The notes below the pieces were generated by a model. That model had not been told where the DNA came from. It did not search any database and saw only the letters and a program-made list of their open reading frames with translations. Shown here one piece after another: positions 21,911 to 34,740 of a stretch of DNA of 64,000 nucleotides (its first letter is position 1; each line of letters starts with the position of its first letter). The stretch comes from Blasia pusilla. Taxonomy: Eukaryota; Marchantiophyta; Marchantiopsida; Blasiales. The translations under genes were made by a program, and so were the position numbers. The stretch covers positions 21,886,001 through 21,950,000 of the forward strand of contig CM114273.1 of assembly GCA_050084515.1 (NCBI GenBank). Direction: 5' to 3'.

Positions 21911-24900
21911 TCCACTATGCACAATGGGGCCTTTACGCTCGTGGTCCTGATCGGCACAAGGAGAACATCCGTTTGACATCCTGCCTGAGCTGAAGCCTAC
22001 ATTCGACGATAATTTAGGGTTCTACTAGTTGTTGAAAAAAGTGGAGTTACTGGAGTTTACTCTAATTCCTTCGTATGCAGATACCCGTTTTAGTACACTA
22101 GGTGCGGATGCTTTCTCTCGTTAAGTGTACTGTGGATACTAGACATCAATCCTTGCCAACGTTCAAAAGAAAGATGCAGGTTATTAGACGCCAGTGGCAG
22201 GATTGACAATGCTATCCGCTTTGATGTCAGCCATTTAATCTTTGTACACATAATGAACAAACTGAAAATGGAAAAACTGCAAACCGTTATTGTGCTCAGC
22301 GCAATAGATTGTATGTTGTTGGGAGTTTTCTTACTTTATCGCTGCAGCTGTATCTCGCGATCTTCTATGTTGCCCGCTTCTCTGGAATCCTCGAGGTGGT
22401 CCTGGTACTCTCTCTCCGTTGCCTGATGCTGTGAGCATAGAACCCCACCAAACTCCGAATTGACCAGAGTTTATCTGATGCATGTTAATTGAGGAGCTCG
22501 TTCAGCTCCATCAGTGGGTTAGGAACTGATCACTTCACAACTTGCCACTGATTTGCCCGGGAAATTGTTCTCTCGGAGATCAAGAATTACACCCGTGTAA
22601 TCCGAATTGATCACAGTTTCTATGATGCAACTTCATTCAGGAGCACGACCTGCTCCATCAGTGGTAGCAGAGATTATAGTCCTACCAGTGATTTCCGGGA
22701 GCACAATTTCGAGGAAAAATTAGTGACAAGATCGCGTAATTCAAGAACTCCACCGGTTGCGAGCGATAGTGACTTGTACTCATCTTCATTTCAGACTTTG
22801 TCGCTGACGTTGGAAATTTGTTACGAGGGATGAAGTACTACTCCAACACACCCGGACCGTCAGTCGCCCCTTGTCACGGATGGGTCTCTTGGAGATCGTG
22901 CTCCCACACGATCTCCAAGAGGAACTCCGCCACCTTAGAAGTTTGTGACTTGTACACCTCGTCCGAACTTGTAGCAGAGCTTGACACGGATGTTGCGTGC
23001 TCCAGCAGCTTGAGAAATTACGCATCCTTCCATGATCTTTGCTGAGTGTCTGACAGGAAAAACAAACTCCCAAAAGGCTTCGGAAATTATGCACCCATTT
23101 AGGCGTCTGTACAGGCCATGAGACAAGGGACGGACCCCACAAGACCGCACACGATGAGTCCTGCAGAACCTCCTGGTCTGAGGCAATAATTGCGTACGTT
23201 GACAGAGTTGCGAGGTTGGAGAGTTGTGTGATCAGGACCACTGTATGAATCGTGAACATTCCAGAGCTGTTTGTGCGTGAACTTGAAGATACACTCAGAA
23301 GATGGAAGCTTTTCTGGAGTTTAGGGACATGCGAAAGAGAACAGACGAAGCTTTTGGGAAATGGTTGGAAGTGAAAGTTTCTGACGACAAACACCTATTC
23401 CACCTCTTCTCCTCTTCGGACCGATTCACCCCCACGTCTTAGCAAGCGGACATGGTGTCGGCCGGCGCCGGCTCCGCTACGCAGGCTCCTGTCTCTCCAT
23501 CATGCGCGAGGTGCTCGATGCTTTTTATAGCCGTGTGTTTGCCCACGACGCGAAACTTGCGGCGAGCTCCAGAGCACAGAGACAAAAGCAGGGGGCCTTC
23601 TCTCTCTCTTCGCTGCTGATCGCAAGCTACCTACCTACCTACCGGCCCTCTGCGAACATGCCTCGCCACTGCCCCAAGAAACAGTGCCGCTTTGGCCAGT
23701 CCTGTAAAGCATAGTCGTCATATGCATCATCACCTGAATATCTTGGAGAGGACACTGATGCGCAACGCCACATATATGAACTTGTTCAGTGACCACATTC
23801 TCACATCCCAATGCCTATTCATCAATCACTCCCGGGCTAGTTAGGCCTCAAGTTAGAAATACGTTCCCCAGCCCATGCGGACGAACAGCATGTTGGATTC
23901 AAGAATCTGCATGGAAGGGGACTATGCATGTTGGATCGATGCTGAGCGTATACGAAACAGCCTCTGGCAAGGAAACAAAACTATGGGAATCAATGCAATT
24001 GGAATCATTAAGATGCGCAAGAAGAACGAAAGGCATATTGGACGCACCGACAGGTCTGGGTAGAAATACGCTAATGGTTTATAAAGAGTGGAGATCCACG
24101 ACTCCGCACATCTGAGCTTTCTTTGTACATAACCTCGTGGGCAGGACTAATTGTTGTTGTGTGGATGGGAACCACATTCCCTACGCAGTAGTAGTAGCTA
24201 CTGTACTTCACAGTAGCGATCGCGTTTTCCAAATCATCCGAAACCGCGTATATATATCTATATATCTAGATAAATGTAGATATCCTCAGTCATGACATGT
24301 TTAGCCGTTTCTGTTCCAACAATCAACGAAATAGTTCTTTTTCTTTACATTCGTGTCTACTGATGAGGGATCTCTCACCCTCATCAGTAGGTCCTCATTT
24401 GTTTCTATCAGTGCTCATCGCTACTAGTTCTGCCACCGTAAAACATATTCTGCAGAGACTCCCAAATCAAGAAAGACTGGCACCCAAAGAGAGAGAGAGA
24501 GAGAGAGTACTGTACTCATTAATAAGTGTAGCCTGTCATAGCCTAGAGAACAATAGACCCGTGATACGGACAGAGAGAGAAGTGGAGGTTGATCTTACCG
24601 TAGGTGTACTGAATCCCTGGATCCCGTCTCAGAGGTGGGGATTGTACCCATGGATTCGGAGCTCGACGTCACGAGCATCCGTCTATTCCGTGTCGCAAGC
24701 AGAGGCTCTTCGGCCTGCTAGCGGTGGTGATGGTGGTGGTGCTACTGGTGGTCAAAGTCAAGACACGACATGCAGTGCTTCCACAGAAACGGTAAAGCCG
24801 TGCATTCACGCAATCAGGAGAGTGCATGTCGCATTGTAGACTCAGGAAAGGCATTTCTCGAGTGGGCCTGCCCGCCTGCGATGCAACTCAGGTCGTGGGA
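21911..24900. other. Intergenic region between the two host genes
   Basis: Holds the 3' flank of the transporter gene. A short inverted repeat is visible at 22890-22921 (ctcttggagatcgtg / cacgatctccaagag). A (GA)n tract lies at about 24490-24508 and an AT dinucleotide stretch at 24248-24270. Small open frames such as 23502-23714 (ending MPRHCPKKQCRFGQSCKA from an ATG near 23658) resemble nothing known to me. Confidence 0.4.
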
Positions 24901-24913
24901 GTTCGTGGGTGCA

Positions 24914-24930
24914 CATATACTATAAATAAA
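24914..24930 (+). promoter_or_regulatory. Possible TATA box upstream of the golgin gene
   Basis: ATACTATAAATAAATAG lies about 530 bp before the first coding exon in the same orientation. AT-rich matches are common in this DNA, so this is a weak call. Confidence 0.3.
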
Positions 24931-25455
24931 TAGCTACTGCTGTCTCCCCTCGCTTCGGAGATTGGATCAGGACCAGTCTCCCACTTTACGTAGGATCGAT
25001 CGGCAGCAACATGTAAAATATACCGTTCCCACCCAATTGAGAGGGATCACCTTAACTACATCTCAAGAAAGTCACATACAACTATACCCCTAAGTATATC
25101 TCCCCAATGAAGCACAGGAATCAAGAACTTAATGAGTTGCAATCGAACGGAGAATATTGCTGTGGAGGCCATGATCCCCGCCCTCCTAACCCTCCTCTCC
25201 GTTTACCACCTATCATTAGGAGTAGCCCGTGGTTATGCCATGGTTAAGAAATCCATCATCCCCCTACTGCCCACTGCGTACAACACGAATTCGTAACCGC
25301 GAGCTTTAGTGCCTCATTAACAAAGTCATGACTCCATCAGCTCTCTGCCGAACTCCCAAGAAAGAAAGAAAGAAGAGCAGTAGAGAGAGAGAGACAGAGA
25401 AGGTGGGGAGAGGGTGAAGATCCCCTGCAATTGGATTCGAGCTTTTCCAGGAGCG

Positions 25456-28400
25456 ATGGCATCGGACACGGAAACAGAAGGTATGATCTCGTAATGGATC
25501 GGACGAGAATTAATGTCTGTTGTTTAAGGTAGATCGACGGACAACCGCCCACCAATTGCCCGATCTTCCCAGTTGGGACTAGTTGAACTACTGTATGAAA
25601 TCCGTAAGAGAAGAGAGTAATAAAGTGGCGTCTCATGAACAAAAGTCAGAGTGCAACTGCGCCTAGAAGTAACTCCATTGGAGTGGAATTCAAGAAAAGC
25701 AGAATTCGATCGAGAGTTGACCTGTGGAGTGCTGAATTGGACAATGTATGTCAGGAAATGCAGAGTATTCGATTGGGCCATCTTTCTCCGCTCTTGCATT
25801 GTGTCCATACGTTAGGCTGGTGAGTGATCGTGCTTTAAGCACTACCACAGCACGGCTGCTTTTCCTCGTCTAGCTCCAAAGACCTGGTGGCTTACACAGA
25901 TGAGAATGAAGTGACCATGATAACGCTGGACTGGTGTTAGATTATTGGATGGTCGTCCCTTCTCGTGCCTCACTTAAACCCACCAGAGAGAGATCAGACA
26001 AATCAACTAGTGTGTTGCAAAGAGTCAATGGGATGGTTTACTTCGGTGATGGACGACGAGCGCGAGGTTTCAGTAATGTGTGATCCCAACACTGGATTGT
26101 GTATCACTCGACAGTATTGCTAGTGCGTGCTGCACACAAAGGTACTGAAAATCAATGCGGCAGACAGAACACCATCATAAGCAAAGCTCGATGTCTCCCG
26201 CCTCTCAGGAATGTGAAGGTTCATTTCTTTACACGCTCATCACTTTCTTAGCGCACTAGCAGCGCCTTCCTCCCATAACTACTGTTAGCCTTTGCACCTC
26301 TGCAGTCCAGCTTCCGCTATCTTCAAGAGGGGCTGGTATGATGACTTCCTCTCCCATCTCCACAAGAGAATATGGCGGGTTCTCATGTCATACTTCTTGG
26401 TATCAGGGCCCACACTCCCAAGAAGAACCCTGAGCAGGTTGTTCAAAGCCTCCCATGGAGTGAGACAAGTTCTCTATTCATCACTTCCTGATCCTGATGG
26501 CCGTCATAGCTCCCCGGCTTAAGATAGCCACATTGCTTACCGTGTGAGAGTAGGATTGATCCCTTGAGTTGGATTCTGCAGGTGATGATGACCCTAAAGC
26601 CAAAGTACTGGAGATGCAAAGTGCTTTGACTGCAGCAAAATACGAACTCGCTATGAGGTTTTTATTCTGACTACTTCCTTTTGACGGCGGGCGGTTAGGA
26701 AGTTTGATTCATGTGAGATCGGAGCGCTGTGATGCATGGCGAAGATAAAAGCAAAAATCAGATATGTGTCTAGAATCAATGCTGTAGTTCAGTAATACAA
26801 GCCAGAAGCGACTTGAGCAGTTCACTTAGCTACGACCACACAGACTTCATGATGATCTGACCATCATAGAACGGTTGGGCCTATCGTGCAGGGTGAAGCA
26901 TTATGAGAGTAAACTCACAACAATGACGGTCATCAACAGTGCGTTACAGGTACACATCTTTGCTCTCACCGGTCATATTGAGAATGTGAACGTGTCTCGA
27001 AAGTCTAGGCTCCCACCTGAACTTGCCTCATGCTTATAAACACGGCATCGCTGTACAACGTCATCGTCGGTATCTGAGAAATCGACATGCAAGGAATGTC
27101 CTTGTGTAAAGCTACAACCATTACACAATACATTGCAGAAAATGACAGTTTTTTTTCCATCAGAATCCCTCCTCCTGGATTACAATGTGATTTCTTTAAA
27201 CTGTCTGACTACTATTGAAATGGCTACAATTTATAAATCAGCAAGTCCGGAATGTCAAACTTCTAGCTGTCCTTCACAATTTACTCACTTCTGTCAAACC
27301 TCAGAATCATAGTCTTGGCCAATAAATCGAGGTGCAAACCGGAAAATCGCAGTGCAACCGGAACGTACATTCATCACTAGGGTAATGATTTTGGTTTAAC
27401 TACTCATTGTCATCCTTGAAGTCCAACTTTGCAAACTTCATATACTGTGTTGATTCAGAGCTATTACTCTGGATGGGAAGAAAGCAGTGAAATGTTTCAA
27501 AACCCCACTCATCCCTCCTCTACTATCCCCACGTGGTCCTCCAGATGGAAATGCTAAGCCATTGTTTTTTCCTGTAGAAGCAACTGCAACAACTTATGCC
27601 CCGACATAACTTCTTCAAAGTTACTACCACCTGGCTACCTTTTCTGTGACTGCAGATCTCGCTTATTGCCCTATAATTAAGTAGCCGCCACTATCAGTAC
27701 ATAGCTTGGAAACCTGCATAATCAATGTTGACTGGATATTAAGGACCTCAAGAGTATGTGGCTGGATGGTTGCCTCTTGAGCCAGAGCCTTGAGTGCTTT
27801 CAAACTTTGATGACAATATGTCTTTAAGTACACTGAAGCTCTTCATGAAATAGCAGAAAATGCTCCTGGTTTCTGTGAGGTTTCTAGTTTCTGTTTTGGT
27901 CAAACAGCAGCGGTTGTAACAATGCAGATTGCTGTTGTGCTTGTCTGGATCTCGAGCCTTAGATGCATGCCTTGGTTAAGTTTTCATTTATGTACTTCAG
28001 AATGAAAACGAGAAATTGAAAGAAGAGGTGCTGAGAGTTCCCATGCCGGCTGGGACACAACAAGAACTCGCTGAGCTCCAAGAAGAGTTCACGAAACGAC
28101 TAGGAATAGCTGAAAGAACAGTAAGTCTGCCTATCATTTGACATTCTACTCTTATTTAGGTTCCTCTGGCTTGTTTTTATTGCTTCTGAGGCCTCTCTAG
28201 TCAGATCAAGCCTTAGACATGCATATTTCTTCTATGGACGTAAGGAGAACATGACGCAAAGAACAATTCTACCAGAAACAAATGAAGTGTAGCTATCTGA
28301 GAGGCAACACTTCATTTGTTGAAATTTATGAAATTTCACTAACGTCACCAATCTATCAGGCATTGAGCATGAAAGACGAATGCTCTACTCTGAGGCAACA

Positions 28401-31400
28401 AGTCGAAGACTTGAAGAAAAGCAGAGATCTTGTCACTCAGGAACTTGAAGAGAAGCAGAGTTCCATTGACCAGGTGATAAACATAACCTCAACCGTGACC
28501 ATAGAGGCTCAGCCAAGAGAGTCCAAGCCCTGGGTCTGGAACTACCCTGCGTTTTCTCATTACGTTATGCACTTGCCACACTGCAGTATGTTATGGAGGG
28601 CGAGAAGCTGTCCATTAAAATAGGGGAGCTTGAAGGCATATTGAAGAGATGCCGTGCAGATTTGGTGAGAACAGACCAAGAGAAGGAAAAGTATTTCACC
28701 CGTGTTCAGGTAGCAGCAACGATGCCACTTTCAAACTGCCAATGAGGTTATTTCAAGCGAAGGTTATCAGAGCGTACAAGAGTAGAAACGCTATGGTCCA
28801 TGTCTTATGTTTATTGAGTAACACTTCTTTCCTTTAAGTAGGGCAGCTCTTTAAACTCGTAGTGTTCAAGCATCTCGTGGACTGTCTGCGAATCCTTCCA
28901 TTCACGATGACAAATCACTCAACTTATGGAAAGTTGTAGCAGAGGAGCTAGCTAGTCAAAGACATGTAGGAGACTGAGTTTGATCTCGGTATTTGAAAAC
29001 TTGCAAAATATATAGAGAAATTTGTGGTTAATTTATTTCATATTCCAGGTGTTGGAAGCTGCAGCCAAAGAAGCCGATCTGAACAGGTGAGATTTGCGAG
29101 TGTTTGTACTTCGTGTGCAGTGATCTAGGTTTGAACAAACAAAGATCCTTGAGAGAGGTAGAAAACGAAAAAACAAAAAAAAAACTCATTTCACCTTGAG
29201 CAATTGTAGATTCTGGAGGTTGTGCTGTAGTTTGCCAGAAGCCCAGGTAAAGACAGAAGGATATTCCTTCTGTCACTCTGACACACACCATTGTCGACAT
29301 TTCCTGCATCAGGTCCATGGATGTGGAAGAGGCAAATCTGGCTCTTCAGAACACTCGACAACTTTTGGCAGAGCAGAAGGAGAGTTTCACTCAGGTTTGA
29401 ATGCTTGATATCAACCCATTCTTTCATATTACTGAGCAATCACTGTGCGTGACCTTTACAACCTTTTTCTTGAAGTCTTAGTCTTAGACATTACTAGCGT
29501 ACACTTAATAATTGAGGTGGGAACACAAAAGATACCATGGCCTCAATGGAGCAGTCTCTGTGAAGACTAGTCTATCCTATGATGAGGCATTCTCGTCAGC
29601 ATAACATGGGTCATATTCTGCAGGCCCTGGAGGAAGTGAAAAAGAATGCTGAAGAGGATTTGCACTATGCACGAGAAGAGGCTTCTTCTCAAATCTCACA
29701 AATGTCGCAAAAGATGGAAGAGAGAGAGCGAATTCGAGCAGTCAACATAGATGCTCTCCGCATGGTGAGTGTTTTGTAGAGATTGAGGGTTACTTCCTAG
29801 ATGCCAAATTGTTGCGGCTCATACTAAGCTAAGAGGAACTTGTGTCACTGGGCAGATGGTCTAAAAGTTCGTGGTTCCCAGCTAATTTGATTCACTCCAT
29901 AAATAAGATCGTCTACCAGGAATGAAGTCTACTTTGTGCATAGGCGCCAAACTTGCTGGCCTACGCTGACGGGGTGTCAAAAAAGTGTTATGATCTGACT
30001 TTCAGTTTTTGGTCTCTTGTACTCAGAGCTTGACAAATACAACAAAAGCTGCCTCGGAAAGAGAAGACTTGCTCAGAGAAGAGGTTAACAGAACTTGCCA
30101 TACACCATGATTTGATGAAGAAATCCAACTGCTAGTTAGGGTTATTTCAGACAGTAATTAATTCTTTGAATCTTATCTGAAGAAAATCTTCTGGTCATCA
30201 GTTTTGCCAGGGGAATTCGCAGTCCTGCTTTGCTCATGTGGTTTACAGTACAGGCTCATGCCCTGACTCAAATGTATGGATGTCCTGTCCTTATATTCTC
30301 GCTTGAAAACACAGGTGAAGAGATTAGAGTTGAGATGCAGAAAGGCAGAAGCTGCGCACGAAGAAGCAACTGCCCGTCTGACTGAGGCAACCATGCCACT
30401 ACTCCGACAGGTAAGTGTCTTTTGGTGTGGACAACTTGCTTATTACTTTTTGTCAAGACCAACAACCTACAGCGTGGGAGATTACAGTGGGACACAATAA
30501 TACCTTAGCATAAAAACTACTCAAATATGGGCATGAATTGTCACCAGATAAGTTCGCTGTGGCTTGGGCATACCTGAGTGAATGGTCTTTGTCAAAAGTG
30601 AGCTTATGATAGAAACTGAGTAGATTCTTGAGGTGTTAGATCAGGTGCACGTTGCCATCAACCAGCTCAAGCAAGAGTTCAACTTTTGTTCTTCCTGCCA
30701 AAAGAGCAAGACGGTTTTGTGCACGTCCAGAACGACCTTCCTCTGTGTAATCATGATGTCAAGGAAGATACAATCACTGCCAAGCGTGTATTTGGTCATA
30801 AAATTCCAGAAAAGGTCTGTGGTATTTTGTGATGATGTGGAACGTCAATGGTGATCAGATGGAGGGAATGTCGATTCAATGTTCACAAAAGGAGGCTCTC
30901 ATGGAAGAGAGAGAACGACAGCACAGCGCTCAGATGCAAGAAATGGAGAGAGCTTTTGAAAGCGCCATGGAGGCATTCAAAAAGGCAGAAGCTGGAGCTT
31001 TGTCTTTTGAGAGAAGAGCAAACATAGCGCAGAGTACAGTCATTCAATTGAGAGCAGAGACACGGACTCTGGCAGCAAAGTTGCAAGATGCAGAACTAGA
31101 GGTTCTGGTGAGTGCAGAGAACGAAGCCTTCCTCAGTTTCCGTCTGTCACGATTATGTTAAATTGTTGTTTTGATAGTTAACACCCGCAACCATAGCATC
31201 TTCCAACCTTCCTCTCCGCATTTCAGACCTGTGGAGAAGAGACTTTAGCTATCGAAGATGCAGCAATGTTTATGCATTCCACTACGAGATGATGATCGGA
31301 AGAAACAATTCCGGACAGTGTGGTTAGTGTAACTAGTAGAAATTAGTGATTGACGTTTTATGGTTGTTTGTCAGGATATGAAAGAAAAGCTTCTTGAAGC

Positions 31401-33832
31401 TGCCGAAAAGGTAGCAATCAGTGAGAGGGCGCGGGAGGATGCAGATTTACAACTTCTCGCGGAGAGAACCTTGAGAGAGGTCGGAAGCATGATCATGCCG
31501 CTCCTTCGTAGGAATTTTTGCCTCGAATTTCTCAAAAGTAGGATCAGTCTTGCAATCCCTCCGCTGCTCAGCACTAATTTGGAACTCACTGGTTTAACAA
31601 AACTGGGTTTTCACAGGAATCTCAGCGTCTGCTAAAGGAATCAAAGCTCAATCTTAGTACCGAGGCTGAAGAATTAAGGAGTCAGATTCAACTATTGAAG
31701 GTTGGCAATGTTGTAACTCATCCTGTAAGAGTTTGATGTTAGATTACGATTCCAAGGACCAGCCTACCGATGGAGTCTGGTACTGCCTCGATCAAAACAT
31801 CTCAACATGTGAAGAGTGGATTCAAAGTGTATCATCTTCTCTACCTGCAGTATTTTATTTTAACAATTCGCTTGCAGATAGGAAACTCATATTATCTTTT
31901 TGCGCTGATTGGATCACATTTATCGTTGTCTTCCTGTTGCAGGACTCATTAGAAGCACAGAAGAAAGACTTCACAAATCGTCTGGCATTATTGACAACGC
32001 CAACAAATGCTGACGACAATGTAGACACAGCTAGCAGTGGTAGTTCCACATCAACAGAAAGATTTTCTGTAGCAAGTTCTAAAGAATTCGCATCAAAACG
32101 ACTAGGTTCCTCATCTGACATGTTAGCTGGTATCATCGAGATGGATTCCGCGAGAGGAGGACAATCTATGAATCACATAGCAATGGAGCGACTCGTTGCT
32201 CAAGTCAGGTACACCTGCTGAAGCACCCTCTACCAAATCTAGTGTTGTTATTAGTATGTGCTCTGGCGCCACGCAATTATAAAAGTCCTGAAATTTAAAC
32301 TTCAAGTTGGGAGCGTGTCCAAAATAATCTGAAGAATGTCGACTAAAGCTAATAGTACGTAATCTAGACCCCAATCTGACCTGAAAGTCGTGCATCGTAT
32401 TTTATGCCAACTCCTCAAGACTTATCTTAGTATGCTTCAGTTCCATATCAATCGACTTAGTCTTCTAGCCGTGGCCCTAGGAATCCCCATGTGCATACAA
32501 GTCATTAGGTTCCAGGATCCTTCCGTCGGTAGCCAACAATCCAGGTGCCAGATTTGACTTTCCCTTTTCCACTGTTTTTTGTAACCTGACCAATACCATG
32601 TAATCAGACGGTTCCAAGGTGAAGTGGCACAATTGCACAAAGATCTGAAAGCTGCTCAGACTGGTCGCGATCATGCAACCGAGGATCTGCTCAAAGTAAC
32701 AGAGAAGCTGAATGCGTTGGAGAAGGTCAGTCTTGCTTAAGAAACCTCCTTCAAAAAGTCGAACGTAGATGATTAACAGGTGTAGCAAAACCATGGAGGA
32801 CTTTATTTCACTTATCTCGATGGACACCTATACCAGCATGGTCGTTTGCTGTGTCCATCTGATTTATCTACATCTGAGCTGTGAATTTTGTTGTTGTGCT
32901 GTTTTCACTGAGGGGCTCAGGACGTAACTTGGCTCACATTTGTGACTACCGTCGGTTGCAGGCTAACGCATCTGCATTGAAAGTAAAGAAGGAGCTGGAA
33001 GAGCTCAAGAGGAGGCATGATATGGCTCTTGTCATAATCGGGGAGCAAAATGAGAAGGTATGGATAACGGCTGAGGTGCTTTGCAATCGGAATGTCGCCT
33101 TGAAAAGGCGTCATATACAGCTTGTGGTAGACGGTTACTCAATTTTTTCAAAAATTCTGAGTGTGATCCAGATCCATACCTCTCTCTGACGATCGATTGC
33201 GCAAACCTCCAGAGTTCTAGGCTTGAACTGGTTCCTACTGCAAAAGCTTGAACTCGTCACAAGACCTGAGAAAAACGAGCATGTTTACTACTATGAAGCT
33301 CTACTCTGTCTGAATTGCCTCGCCTGTGACTTTTGTGTCTTACCTGTGACTTTGTCACCTTTCGAGAGCAGGCGGACGAGCTAGAGGCAGATATGGCCGA
33401 CGTCAAGGCGCTCTACCGAGAACAAATGAATTTTCTAATATCTCAGGTATGTATCGCTCCGGATTGATGTTTCTCTGATGCCGTGGAAAGACAGGAGGAA
33501 TTCCAGGTGTGTTGCTTTCTTTGTTTCGGCCATTTCTTGAGTCCGAGCATAGAAATTAGGGAGCGACTGCTCAGAGACATGGCAGAGGTTTGATTGATGA
33601 AGTCACATAGATTTATTAATTCGGAAACTTCGGAGCGTTGTCGTGGAAGCATCTGTACTATTTTCATCTTTCCCATTTCCAGATCCGCGCAGAAGTAGGA
33701 GCTGTTCATGAACATCAGAAATTCTGTAATATGTGCAGGTCGATCCTGACAAGTGGCCTGAAGGCTATCGAATTTGTCTGTTTTGCTCACACTGCGCTCA
33801 AGTACAAAGACGGACAAAACGCTTTGGTGTGA
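25456..33832 (+). CDS. GC5: Golgin candidate 5 / TMF-like coiled-coil Golgi protein, 19 exons
   Basis: Modelled exons: 25456-25480, 26582-26657, 26892-26949, 28001-28120, 28360-28473, 28587-28709, 29049-29086, 29313-29394, 29624-29764, 30027-30083, 30315-30410, 30859-31107, 31375-31479, 31617-31700, 31943-32208, 32608-32725, 32962-33057, 33372-33446 and 33683-33832. All borders are GT-AG and in phase, giving about 690 residues. The protein is coiled coil almost throughout. Landmarks shared with plant GC5/TMF are EFTKRLGIAER, ATMPLLRQ, a Ser-rich break (SSGSSTSTERFS), and near the end LKVKKELEELKRRHDMAL followed by DVKALYREQMNFL. The family tethers vesicles at the Golgi and binds Rab6-type GTPases (from homologs). 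Oddities: the usual N-terminal block was not found, the first exon could be internal (an acceptor-like ttttccag precedes 25451), and the last exon's tail (CNMC) is unlike the family. Confidence 0.8.
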
Positions 33833-34740
33833 AGTGAAATGCGGCAAAATTTCCCGTTAGATAGGACAGGGGAAAGCCCCTCATATACCGCATTGATGTA
33901 GGAAGATTCCAACTAGAAGGAAAGCCTCGCTTGCAGCCATGCAAGCCTGAAGGGTGCTCTAACTCTACTTGTAAATTATTATCAGATTAAACACGATCAC
34001 CCAGCGCTCGTCGTGACCAGATCTCCAAAAACCTTCCGGGACTCCACTGTGAAACAAGGTTTTCGTTGCACTAAACCTCTGAAACCAGAAATGCTTCATT
34101 GATGTTCCACTGCCTTCACATTTGCAAAGAGGCCCGATCATTTCTTTATTCGGATGGCTCGACTCGCGAGGGAAGAGTGGACATCAGGACTACGCAATCC
34201 GGCAATGATAGTAGCAGAGCACACCGCCACACAATCACATACGAGAGAACCTTCACTACTCCTCGCCTAACGCCACGGCGCCTTACATTTGACCACGACC
34301 TAAAACACGCTCACGGTCAAGTCCACGATCTACTCATAGGACCACGCTCACCAACTCCGACACTTCAAGACATTGACAACACCCGAAATAACATGCGTCC
34401 TCAAAATTTCCTACGCTCGTGCATCATCCACAACCAATTTTCAAAGTTCTTCTCGTGGAACCCTTGACCTTTTCTTTCCTTTCGGCGCAGCACGTCCCCC
34501 CCTCCTCCTCCACGACGTCCACAATTTCGAGCACTGCTCCGCTACACGGGGAAGTAAGAGCAAAATGAAAACCTCCACGCAAGCAAGGGCGTTCGTTGAC
34601 GAACGGAGAGATAAACTTCAATAAAACGCTTAATGGAAAAACCCATCATGGATACAAAGGATGGTATAGAGAACCAAGAGCCCGCGGGCTTCTTTCTTAT
34701 GAGGGCCAAAAGCGGCCCTCAGAAGGGGCATTTCTCTATC
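33833..34740. other. 3' flank of the golgin gene
   Basis: No further exon is supported. A hairpin (ccgcgggcttc region, then agggccaaaagcggccct) lies at 34680-34720, near the change to AT-rich DNA. Open frames at 34099-34624 are unsupported. Confidence 0.4.

Noticed and set aside
23658-23714. Small Cys-containing peptide (MPRHCPKK...) as a metallothionein
   Set aside because: Only three cysteines, and no CxC pattern or known metallothionein block.
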